A stretch of DNA of 19,012 bases from Desulfovibrio sp. (GTDB taxonomy: Bacteria; Desulfobacterota; Desulfovibrionia; Desulfovibrionales; Desulfovibrionaceae): positions 1 to 19,012 of the forward strand of contig JAAUYX010000043.1 of assembly GCA_014804905.1 (NCBI GenBank). Reading direction: 5' to 3'. The position numbers and the translations under genes were made by a program. Below are positions 1 through 6,122 of this stretch, in pieces. The notes below the pieces were generated by a model. That model did no database searches. It was not told where the DNA came from and saw nothing but the letters and a program-made list of their open reading frames with translations. Every line of letters starts with the position of its first letter. Positions within the stretch are counted from its first letter, which is position 1.

Positions 1-93
1 GAGGGTACACCCGATCCCATTCCGAACTCGGCAGTTAAGCTCTTCCTCGCCGATGATACTGCGCATCTTCGCGCGGGAAAGTAGGAAGCTGCC
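1..93 (+). rRNA. rrf: 5S ribosomal RNA, 3' part (5' end outside window)
   Basis: The first ~93 bases match the conserved 3' three quarters of bacterial 5S rRNA: the loop B/C block CCCGATCCCATTCCGAACTCG, here split as CCCGATCCCATT then CCGAACTCGGCAGTTAAGC, followed by the helix IV/V segment and a GTAGGAAGCTGCC end. Roughly the first 28 nt expected for this family lie before the window, so the gene is cut by the window edge. It is the last gene of an rRNA operon transcribed rightward; a strong hairpin follows directly. The exact 3' end is estimated. Confidence 0.93.
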
Positions 94-103
94 AAATTCT
101 TCC

Positions 104-142
104 ACCGCCCCCGAAAGGCATCCGCCTTCCGGGGGCGGTTCG
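104..142 (+). terminator. Terminator hairpin after the 5S rRNA
   Basis: A long GC-rich stem: CCGCCCCCG (105-113) pairs with CGGGGGCGG (130-138), one A/C mismatch, then AAGGC (115-119) pairs with GCCTT (124-128) around a 4-nt loop. The following T tract is weak (TTCGCGTTT). Its position about 10 nt past the 5S end fits the end of the rRNA operon. Confidence 0.8.
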
Positions 143-238
143 CGTTTAAGGGCGCCCCGCGTCTCCGCAAGGACTGCAGCCCGGTCCTTTCGGCCTCGGG
201 AGGGTTACTGCGCGTGAGGCAAGGTCTCGCGAAATGCG

Positions 239-2053
239 TCAGCTGGGACTCCCCGGAAAGGCCTCTCTGAGCGCTTTTCTGAATATGGCATCAATATCCG
301 CTTTCTTCCTCGTCCAGTCCTGGGCTGGGCGCTCTTCTTCGATGCGCCGCTCTTCTTTTTCGAGCCACTCCAGAATCTTCTGTCCGGCGGGATGGTTATC
401 CTGCTCCAGGGCGGACCTTTTCCGCTCCACCAGCTCGCGGATGTCACGGGCCAGCTCCGCGTCTTCCACCAGGCGCTCCACGAGCTGCTCCAGCCGCACC
501 GGGGGCACGCCCAGCCCCCGCTCCAGCCAGAGCATGATGAGCAAGGGTCGCACTGCGTAGAGCAAGGTCTTGGCGGAGCGGTTGCCGGAAGCCATCCTTT
601 TGCGCGCCGAATTCAGGAGGCCCCGGTAATGGTGCCACATGCCGCCTTGCGAAAGACCGGAGTCCAGTCCGTTCCGCAAAAGCCGGGCCAAAGGGCCGCT
701 CTCCACATAGATGACAGGCGAAAGCAGCCATTCGGCTATCTGCGGGTTGCCAGAGCGGAATATCTTCAGGGCCTTGCGCACTTCCCAGCCGGACATGTCG
801 AGTTCGCCCACGCCCGGGACCTGCACCGACCTTTCAATCACATCCCGCTCCAGTTCCGGCGTGGCGCCGAGATACCAGTCCGGCTCATGCACATAGATAA
901 AGAGGACATCGTAGTCGGAATCAATGGAGGGGAAGCCCCAGGCCCGGCTTCCCGCTTCGGCCGCGAAGAGGATGCGCACCTTGCGGGCTGCCTCGATTGC
1001 CGCCAGTTCCTTCCTGATAGCGGCCGCGGCCTCGCCGGCCTCCGGCTCCCTTGAGAACCCGTAGCAGGAAAGGAGGAATTTCTCTGCGAAGGGCGCATCG
1101 AAGGCGTTCTTCTTCGGAAGGCTTTCCTGGAGCCTCCCGACCTCGGCGAGCCGCGTCAGGATAAGGTCCTCAAGCTCCTGCCAGGGAAGCTCCCCGCGCT
1201 TGACCGCCAGCAATTTTTCCCTTGTGGCGAGCGGGAAGCGGATTTTGCCCGTCAGCAGCAGTTCCTCCATCTGGTCAAGGGCGCGCAGGGCGTGCGAAAG
1301 GGCCTTGAAATCAAGATTCTGGTTCCGCTCGGCTTCCTGGGCCCTGGTTCCGTACTTCTCCATGTCGCGGCAGACACGGTTGCGGAATTCCTCAAGACTT
1401 GTGCCGCCAAGATGCACCTTGCCGCAAAGGACAAGGGCCAGGACACCATCCACCTCCTTGGCGAAACAATGGCTCTCATGCCCGCACTCCGCGACAATGG
1501 CGGGGATATGCGGACCGAGCCTGCCCGCCGCCTCCTTTCCTTCCAACCATTTGTGGACGGCCTTGATCACGCCCAGCCGCGACCCCTTGATGCCGTATTT
1601 CTTTGCCTGGGAGAGGCTGTACTGGGCATAGGCCGAGTTGTTGGCCAAATCCAGGAATTTCAGGGGATTCTCAAATACCGGGTCCAGCAGCGGGTCCCTG
1701 AAAATCACGCACTCGGGATGGGAAACCGAAAACAGCAGGTCAAGGGCGCCTGTGTCGCCTGCGGGGAGCAGATGGAGAACCCAGTTGCCCAGGGACCAGA
1801 GGTCGATGTCGATGTCATCCCCACAGTTCCTGTGAACAGTGTCGCCCGTGGAGAAATGCAGGCTTTTCCTGTCCTTTTTCAGGATCAGGGATTCCGGGGA
1901 CGGCAGGAAGATGCCCCGGACATCCGTATCCGAGGAGCCGGTCGCTGTGCCGTAGAGTTCCGAGCCAAAAAGGGAAAGATACAGGAGGCGGCTCCCCTCA
2001 CCGGCGCAAAGATTCCTGGCAATCTGGAGGATTTTCCGCTTGCGGTCGGTCAT
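239..2053 (-). CDS. Tandem nucleotidyltransferase, two RlaP/YcgL-like domains
   Basis: A 604-aa protein with two DNA-polymerase-beta-type nucleotidyltransferase modules. The N-terminal one has the GS...DxD signature at G30-S31 and D42/D44, with a further acidic run D80-D84. The C-terminal one repeats it at G368-S369 and D380/D382 (SIDSDYDV), followed by ELDMSGWEVRKAL around 417-429 and a later NPQIAEWLLSP block, the pattern of the COG3541/RlaP family. Family members are linked to RNA repair or nucleotide transfer, but substrates are mostly unknown; here the double domain is the visible fact and the activity is inferred. No membrane segment or signal peptide is seen. A GAGGAAG ribosome site precedes the ATG. 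It lies 78 bp downstream of the flavin reductase on the same strand, possibly cotranscribed, and points toward the rRNA operon end. Confidence 0.85.
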   Translation of the reverse strand: MTDRKRKILQIARNLCAGEGSRLLYLSLFGSELYGTATGSSDTDVRGIFLPSPESLILKKDRKSLHFSTGDTVHRNCGDDIDIDLWSLGNWVLHLLPAGDTGALDLLFSVSHPECVIFRDPLLDPVFENPLKFLDLANNSAYAQYSLSQAKKYGIKGSRLGVIKAVHKWLEGKEAAGRLGPHIPAIVAECGHESHCFAKEVDGVLALVLCGKVHLGGTSLEEFRNRVCRDMEKYGTRAQEAERNQNLDFKALSHALRALDQMEELLLTGKIRFPLATREKLLAVKRGELPWQELEDLILTRLAEVGRLQESLPKKNAFDAPFAEKFLLSCYGFSREPEAGEAAAAIRKELAAIEAARKVRILFAAEAGSRAWGFPSIDSDYDVLFIYVHEPDWYLGATPELERDVIERSVQVPGVGELDMSGWEVRKALKIFRSGNPQIAEWLLSPVIYVESGPLARLLRNGLDSGLSQGGMWHHYRGLLNSARKRMASGNRSAKTLLYAVRPLLIMLWLERGLGVPPVRLEQLVERLVEDAELARDIRELVERKRSALEQDNHPAGQKILEWLEKEERRIEEERPAQDWTRKKADIDAIFRKALREAFPGSPS

Positions 2054-2114
2054 GAACTTCCTCGGGGGAAAGCGTCCTCATGGGGAGCAGGGCTTGGCCA
2101 TGCTGTCCGGGTTC

Positions 2115-2130
2115 CGGGGCGGCCGCCCCG
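2115..2130. repeat. 16-bp perfect palindrome after the flavin reductase gene
   Basis: CGGGGCGGCCGCCCCG reads the same on both strands and sits just past the flavin reductase stop codon, in the 78-bp gap before the nucleotidyltransferase gene. In RNA it could form a GC hairpin, but no T tract follows on the minus strand, so it may stabilise or attenuate the transcript rather than end it. Confidence 0.5.
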
Positions 2131-2131
2131 C

Positions 2132-2668
2132 CTAATGAATGATATACGCCGCCACGATTTCCCCATAAAAGGCGGTGTGGTAGGTGCGGTTGAGGGCCTT
2201 GGTGAGGTCCGTGCCCGTGGCGGGGTGATAGGTGTCGCGCAACTTCCGCGGGATGGCCGCCGGGTCCTGCGCCTGCGTATAGACCACCCGGCATTCCAGC
2301 GTGAGCGGCAATTCGCGGATGCCCGGCACGGAAATCTTCTCCGGCGCTTCGAGGTGCAGACCGAGGCTCGCTATCTTGTCCATGTCGCGGCCGGATTTTG
2401 TGCCCGCGATGCCGAGGATGCGGCGGTCGATGGCCGTTGTGGGCACATTGATGGTGAACTCCGGCGTATCCTGCAAAAATTCGTAGCTCAGGCGGCTTTC
2501 GCGCACGAAGGTGATGAACATGGCGAGCCCCCAGTCGATGCCGAGCGTGCCCCACGCGATGGTCATGGTGTTCACGCGCTGGCCCGAGCGCGTGGTCAAA
2601 AGGATGCCGCCGGGCAGGGCCTGAAGGATGTGGGAAGCGGCGGCAAGCGGTTCAATGGCTTCTTTCAT
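2132..2668 (-). CDS. Flavin reductase family protein (flavoredoxin-like)
   Basis: A 178-aa protein of the FMN-binding split-barrel flavin reductase family. Typical features are the early strand ALPGGILLTTRSGQRVNTMTIAWG (about residues 17-40, where flavin reductases carry the P-x-x-x-x-x-T/S...N pattern), FITFVRESRLSYEFLQDTPEFTINV (about 51-75) and a late RTYHTAFYGEIV block. The length fits single-domain flavoredoxins and flavin reductases, which bind FMN and pass electrons from NAD(P)H or reduced carriers; sulfate reducers use such a protein in thiosulfate reduction. The specific partner here cannot be read. Cytoplasmic, no signal peptide. It is divergent from the hydrolase at 2933 and is followed on the same strand by the nucleotidyltransferase gene. 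Confidence 0.85.
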   Translation of the reverse strand: MKEAIEPLAAASHILQALPGGILLTTRSGQRVNTMTIAWGTLGIDWGLAMFITFVRESRLSYEFLQDTPEFTINVPTTAIDRRILGIAGTKSGRDMDKIASLGLHLEAPEKISVPGIRELPLTLECRVVYTQAQDPAAIPRKLRDTYHPATGTDLTKALNRTYHTAFYGEIVAAYIIH

Positions 2669-2932
2669 GGCGATGCTCCTTTATGGGGGAGTGTAGCGCC
2701 CCGGCAGGCGGGGCGCAATGCCGCCAAACCGGCGCCGGCGCCTCCCGGCCGCGTCCCTTCCCGGTGCCGGGCTGACACATTTTGCGCCGTATTGTGGTCC
2801 GGCCGGGAATCGTCCATACTCGGAGAACGCGGCTGCTGCGCCCCTCGGCCTGCATCCGCGCCATCGCAAGCACAATGAAGCACACCCCGCGCGGAGCCCG
2901 CTGCCGGGCCCTTTTCCCTTTCGGAGGCTGTC
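2669..2932. other. Divergent intergenic region between flavin reductase and hydrolase
   Basis: 264 bp lie between two divergent starts. It contains a GGCGCCGGCGCC palindrome near 2731-2742 and a CGGAGG ribosome site for the plus-strand hydrolase. Promoters for both directions should be here, but I see no convincing -35/-10 pair and assign none. Confidence 0.4.
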
Positions 2933-3973
2933 ATGAAGTGGGGGATTTCGCTTTTTCCGGCCGCTCTTCTGGTTCTCGCCCTCTGTTTCAACGGCTTCGC
3001 GCGGGACCTGCCCGCCCGATCCGTCCCGGTGCCCGATGACGTGAGCCCGGCCCTCAAGCAGGCCATCGAGGCCGACGCCTCGGCCATACCCTGGCAACTG
3101 GAGCCGAAAGACGCCGCCGCATGGAAGGACCTCGTGCAAAAGGCCGCGGCCGCCACGGCGGAAAAGGTTCCCGGCCTGCTCAGGCATCTTGAGATAAAGT
3201 GCGAAAAAAGCGTCCTGGGCGGCGTGCCCGTGTTTCTGCTGGAGCCCCCGACCCTCCCGGACGCCCATGCGGACAAGGTCCTCCTCTATTTCCACGGCGG
3301 CGGCTATGTGTTCAATCCCGGCGTGGCGGGGCTGCCCGAAGGCATCTACATGGCGGCCATCGGCAAGTTCAAGGTGGTGGCCGTGGATTACCGGCTGGCG
3401 CCGGAATTTCCCTATCCGGCGGCGCTGGACGACGCCGTGGCGGTGTACAAGGCCCTGCTGAAGTCCTATCCGGCGAAAAATATCGGCGTTTTCGGCTCCT
3501 CCACGGGCGGCGGCATGACCCTCGCGCTCTGCCTGCGCGCCAGGGAGGAGGGCCTGCCCATGCCCGGCGCCATCGCGCCCGGCACGCCGTGGAGCGACCT
3601 GTCCAAAACGGGCGACAGCTACTTTGTGAACGCCCATGTGGACGACGTGCTCGTGCGCTATGAGGGCCTGCTGGAGGGCATGGCCAAGGCCTATGCCGGG
3701 GACCGCGACCTGAATGAGCCGCTGCTTTCGCCCGTGTACGGCGACCTGAAGGGCTTCCCGCCCGCCATTCTCGGCACGGGCACGCGCGACCTCTTTCTGA
3801 GCAATACTGTCCGCACGCACCGCAAGCTGCGCGAGGCGGGCGTCCCGGCGGACCTGCTCGTCCTCGAGGGCCTTTCGCACTGGCAATATGTGCAGTTGCC
3901 GCCCGAGGCGCCGGAAACGCAGTTCTATTTTTCCGAAGTGGCGAAGTTTTTCGAGAAGCACCTGGGGAAGTGA
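2933..3973 (+). CDS. Exported alpha/beta hydrolase, HSL family esterase
   Basis: A 346-aa protein of the hormone-sensitive-lipase (Abhydrolase_3) branch of carboxylesterases. The oxyanion motif HGGG is at 121-124, the nucleophile Ser190 lies in GSSTGG (188-193), the likely acid is Asp286 (GTGTRDLF) and the catalytic His is His316 (GLSHW). VDYRLAPE (151-158) is also characteristic. An N-terminal hydrophobic stretch (residues 4-22, ending NGFARD) looks like a signal peptide, so it probably acts in the periplasm or outer envelope, which is less common for this family. The natural ester is unknown. CGGAGG lies 8 nt before the ATG. It is monocistronic as far as can be seen: the next plus-strand gene starts about 790 bp later. 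Confidence 0.88.
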   Translation: MKWGISLFPAALLVLALCFNGFARDLPARSVPVPDDVSPALKQAIEADASAIPWQLEPKDAAAWKDLVQKAAAATAEKVPGLLRHLEIKCEKSVLGGVPVFLLEPPTLPDAHADKVLLYFHGGGYVFNPGVAGLPEGIYMAAIGKFKVVAVDYRLAPEFPYPAALDDAVAVYKALLKSYPAKNIGVFGSSTGGGMTLALCLRAREEGLPMPGAIAPGTPWSDLSKTGDSYFVNAHVDDVLVRYEGLLEGMAKAYAGDRDLNEPLLSPVYGDLKGFPPAILGTGTRDLFLSNTVRTHRKLREAGVPADLLVLEGLSHWQYVQLPPEAPETQFYFSEVAKFFEKHLGK

Positions 3974-4068
3974 ACGGCCGGCTGACCGCGAGGCGCGACA
4001 CGGCTCATGGGGACGGTCATGCGGAGAACCGGACGTGAGGCGTGAAGCCCGAAGGAGGGTGAAAGTTT

Positions 4069-4464
4069 TTATTCGTACAAATCATTATTCCGTTTTAATG
4101 TTTCCGTACACGCCACCTTGGCCTGCAGGGCGACAATTTTCAATTCATCGATGGAAATATCGCTCCGGGGACTTTTATTGATATGATAGAGGAAGGAATA
4201 CGAGACATCTTCAAAAATTTGTTTTTCTCTCTCCACGAGCTCGGGAAATTCTGTTGTATTATATCTGGAGAGAATACTCAGGAAGAAAGAGGTGCAGATA
4301 TTCTCATAATATTTGAGAAAACTTTGTTTGTCCAAAAAAGTTATATTGCATATATTGGTTATGAGGCCACAATAGAGCAAAAGGCAGTCATCTCGTGAGG
4401 ATGAGCTGTATTTTCCCCTGATCATCTCTATGGGCGATATATCTTTTTCATTGGTATCGGTCAT
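4069..4464 (-). CDS. AT-rich orphan protein of unknown function
   Basis: A 131-aa frame that I do not recognise. Its DNA is strikingly AT-rich next to GC-rich neighbours, and codon choice (ATA, AAT, TTA, AGA) differs from them, which suggests recent acquisition. The start has GGAG 7 nt upstream. The protein is mostly helical in appearance, with a Cys-containing hydrophobic run (about residues 28-42, DCLLLYCGLITNICN), a FLKYYENICTSFFLSIL stretch, and an acidic middle. No catalytic motif, signal peptide or DNA-binding motif is visible. It stands alone between the hydrolase and the EamA gene on the opposite strand. In GC-rich DNA a chance AT-rich frame is possible, so reality is moderately supported. 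Confidence 0.5.
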   Translation of the reverse strand: MTDTNEKDISPIEMIRGKYSSSSRDDCLLLYCGLITNICNITFLDKQSFLKYYENICTSFFLSILSRYNTTEFPELVEREKQIFEDVSYSFLYHINKSPRSDISIDELKIVALQAKVACTETLKRNNDLYE

Positions 4465-4763
4465 GAATGGCTCCAGGCGGATGCTTTTTCACATGGTCTG
4501 GTCCACGGCAAACGGATTCCGGCAGTGGAAGGAAAAACGCAAATATACCGGATTTCCCCGTCCAAATACTCTCAAAAATGTGGGTATTTATCAAAGAGTT
4601 AAATTTGTCTTGAGGTTTTACAGGGTTATAAAAATCGCGGGGGGAGCGGCTGCGGGGAGCTTTCCGGCCTGGTCGCCGCCCCTGCGCCCGACGCCCGGCA
4701 AGCTGAGCAAGGGGCGCAAGACGCGGGCGGCTCCTGTCCGCTCCGCGTCCGACGGGGGAGCCC
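4465..4763. other. Intergenic stretch between AT-rich orphan and EamA gene
   Basis: About 300 bp, AT-rich to about position 4640 and GC-rich after. No frame on either strand looks like a protein. It contains the candidate promoter at 4605-4632 and the start signals of the two flanking genes; nothing else is apparent. Confidence 0.5.
4605..4632 (+). promoter_or_regulatory. Candidate sigma-70 promoter for the EamA gene
   Basis: TTGTCT (4605-4610), 16 bp, then TATAAA (4627-4632), in an AT-rich patch about 130 bp upstream of the EamA start. Good -10, moderate -35. Found by eye only. Confidence 0.4.
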
Positions 4764-5177
4764 ATGTGGAAATACTATGCCCTGCTCTCGGCCCTGTTCG
4801 CGGCGCTGACGGCCATCTTTTCCAAGATGGGCGTGCGCGGCGTGGACGCGGGCCTCGCCACGGCCATCCGGGTGAGCTTCATCCTTATGCTCGTCTGGGG
4901 CATCGCGCTTTTTGAGGGCAGCGTGCGAGGGCTGCGGGCCATACCGGGCAGCGCCTGGCTCTTTCTCCTGCTTTCGGCCGTGGCCACGGGCCTGTCGTGG
5001 CTCTTCTACTTCAAGGCGCTGGAAACGGGCGACGTGTCGCGCGTGGCGCCCATCGACAAGCTGAGCGTGCCCATCACCATCCTGCTTGCCTTTCTGCTTC
5101 TGGGCGAGAGCCTGAGCTGGAAGGTGGTGCTCGGCGGCGCCCTCATCACCCTGGGGACCATCGTGCTCGCGCTGTAG
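4764..5177 (+). CDS. Half-size EamA/DMT-superfamily transporter
   Basis: A 137-aa inner-membrane protein with about five hydrophobic segments (roughly 4-20, 34-52, 64-84, 99-114 and 118-136). It matches a single EamA repeat: a WLFYFKALETGDVSRVAPIDKLS-type loop (about 79-101), then a helix ending LLLGESLSW and a final GGALITLGTIVLAL helix. Full-length EamA carriers have two such repeats and ten helices; single-repeat proteins of about 140 aa are a known form and probably work as dimers. The substrate is unknown; this superfamily exports metabolites and drugs. A GGGGGAG stretch lies before the ATG. The stop codon runs into a tract of nine G (5177-5185). Confidence 0.85.
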   Translation: MWKYYALLSALFAALTAIFSKMGVRGVDAGLATAIRVSFILMLVWGIALFEGSVRGLRAIPGSAWLFLLLSAVATGLSWLFYFKALETGDVSRVAPIDKLSVPITILLAFLLLGESLSWKVVLGGALITLGTIVLAL

Positions 5178-5222
5178 GGGGGGGGTGCGCGTTTGAGTGG
5201 GCCGTGCGTCTGTGCGGCCTGT

Positions 5223-5409
5223 GTAATGCCGAAATTATCCGTCAAAAACAGCCTCTTAGGTGCTTGCTGCGTCAGAAAAAAATTTCCTCGGTCGAGTACT
5301 TAAGTACACTCCCTTCGGAAATTATTTTTCTTCCTTGCAAGCACCTAAAAATCTTATTTTTTAGGATTCTTCCGGCACCAGCACCCGTCTTCCGCTTCGC
5401 TCCAGACGG
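5223..5409. repeat. Dispersed structured repeat, copy 1 (short form)
   Basis: 187 bp in the gap between the convergent EamA and dut genes, nearly identical over most of its length to 15414-15720. Elements in order: a leader starting TGTAATGCCGAAATTATCC; left outer arm TTAGGTGCTTGC (5256-5267) pairing perfectly with GCAAGCACCTAA (5337-5348); inner arms AATTTCC (5281-5287) and GGAAATT (5317-5323); a 12-bp palindrome GTACTTAAGTAC (5296-5307) at the tip; an A/T hairpin AATCTTA-TTTTT-TAGGATT just after the outer stem; and a 3' hairpin CCGTCT (5385-5390)/AGACGG (5404-5409). The frame running through it is not conserved between copies (1-base indel), so it is noncoding. Strand of action is unknown. 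Confidence 0.85.
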
Positions 5410-5416
5410 TTTTAAG

Positions 5417-5456
5417 GAATATCCATCCACTGTTTAGGAGTACAGTGCGCATATTC
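5417..5456. other. Composite inverted repeat at the end of dut
   Basis: GAATAT (5417-5422) pairs with ATATTC (5451-5456), and inside it CACTGT (5428-5433) pairs with ACAGTG (5442-5447), loop 8 nt. The outer arm overlaps the dut stop codon. On the minus strand it could act as a 3' hairpin for dut, but only CCTTAAAA follows, so it is not a classic intrinsic terminator. Confidence 0.5.
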
Positions 5457-5925
5457 AGGCTTTGGGCGCCTCCCCGGCCACGTCCTCGAGGCCCGAGCCG
5501 CCGAAGCTGTTGTCGCCGCGCCTGGTGTGGTCGATTTCGCGCACGGGCTCCCACTTCACTTCCATGCAGGCCTTGAACACCATCTGGCAGATGCGGTCGC
5601 CGGGGTTCACGGTGAAAGGCTCGTCCGACAGGTTGATGAGCACCACGCCGATTTCGGCGCGGCTGTCCGAATCCACCGTGCCCGGCGTGTTGAGCACGGT
5701 GATGCCGTGGTTGAGGGCGAGGCCGCTGCGCGGGCGAATCTGGCACTCGTAGCCGCGCGGGATTTGCATCCGAAGGCCCGTGGGGATGAGGGCGCGCTTG
5801 CCCGGCTCAAGGGTCACGGGTTCTTTGAGGGCGGCGCGCACGTCCATGCCCGCGGCCGAGGGCGAGGTGGGCGCGGGCAGCTCCATGCCGGAATGATTGA
5901 CGACCTTGACGGTGATGCGTTCCAT
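5455..5925 (-). CDS. dut: dUTP diphosphatase (dUTPase)
   Basis: A 156-aa trimeric-type dUTPase, which hydrolyses dUTP to dUMP and pyrophosphate, keeping uracil out of DNA and feeding dTMP synthesis. The five family motifs are present: I AGMDVRA (25-31), II RPRSGLA (64-70), III GTVDSDSRAEIGVVLIN (82-98) with the catalytic Asp85, IV GDRICQMVF (109-117) and V RGDNSFGGSG (137-146). Motif III is odd: the usual aromatic Tyr that packs on the deoxyribose is Ser88, and the usual Gly after Arg is Ala90; motif V also departs from RGxGGFGSTG. The start at 5925 is chosen because ACGGAGG sits before it and upstream in-frame sequence does not resemble the family. It is divergent from the deacetylase-like gene. 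Confidence 0.93.
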   Translation of the reverse strand: MERITVKVVNHSGMELPAPTSPSAAGMDVRAALKEPVTLEPGKRALIPTGLRMQIPRGYECQIRPRSGLALNHGITVLNTPGTVDSDSRAEIGVVLINLSDEPFTVNPGDRICQMVFKACMEVKWEPVREIDHTRRGDNSFGGSGLEDVAGEAPKA

Positions 5926-6046
5926 GCGGGCCTCCGTGGCGGAAGTGTGTGCGCCGAGTGTAGCCGGGCAGCAAGGCTTTGTAAATTCAGGACTTGCGGC
6001 GGACGCGGCGGCCGCAAAAAGATGTTGCCGGGCTGGAAAATTTAAC

Positions 6047-6077
6047 TTGTGTCTATAGTCCCTATAGGGTCCATACT
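6047..6077 (+). promoter_or_regulatory. Possible promoter/operator before the deacetylase-like gene
   Basis: An AT-richer patch in the 197-bp divergent gap has TTGTGT (6047-6052), 19 bp, then CATACT (6072-6077), with a perfect 10-bp palindrome CCCTATAGGG (6060-6069) between them. The spacing is long for sigma-70, so this is weak; the palindrome might bind a regulator. Confidence 0.3.
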
Positions 6078-6122
6078 GCCCCAAGCACCCGGCGGGAGCG
6101 CCGGAAAACCAGGGAGGACCCC

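Noticed and set aside
1292..2878. 528-codon plus-strand frame opposite the nucleotidyltransferase and flavin reductase genes
   Set aside because: Antisense shadow crossing two genes with no recognisable domain or start signals.
4997..5437. Plus-strand frame through repeat copy 1, with a similar peptide from copy 2 (15252-15575)
   Set aside because: The two peptides agree only where the DNA repeat is identical and diverge after a one-base indel; stem pairing, not the frame, is what is conserved.
5926..6084. N-terminal extension of dUTPase
   Set aside because: The family begins near MERITVKVVN and a good ribosome site precedes the ATG at 5925.
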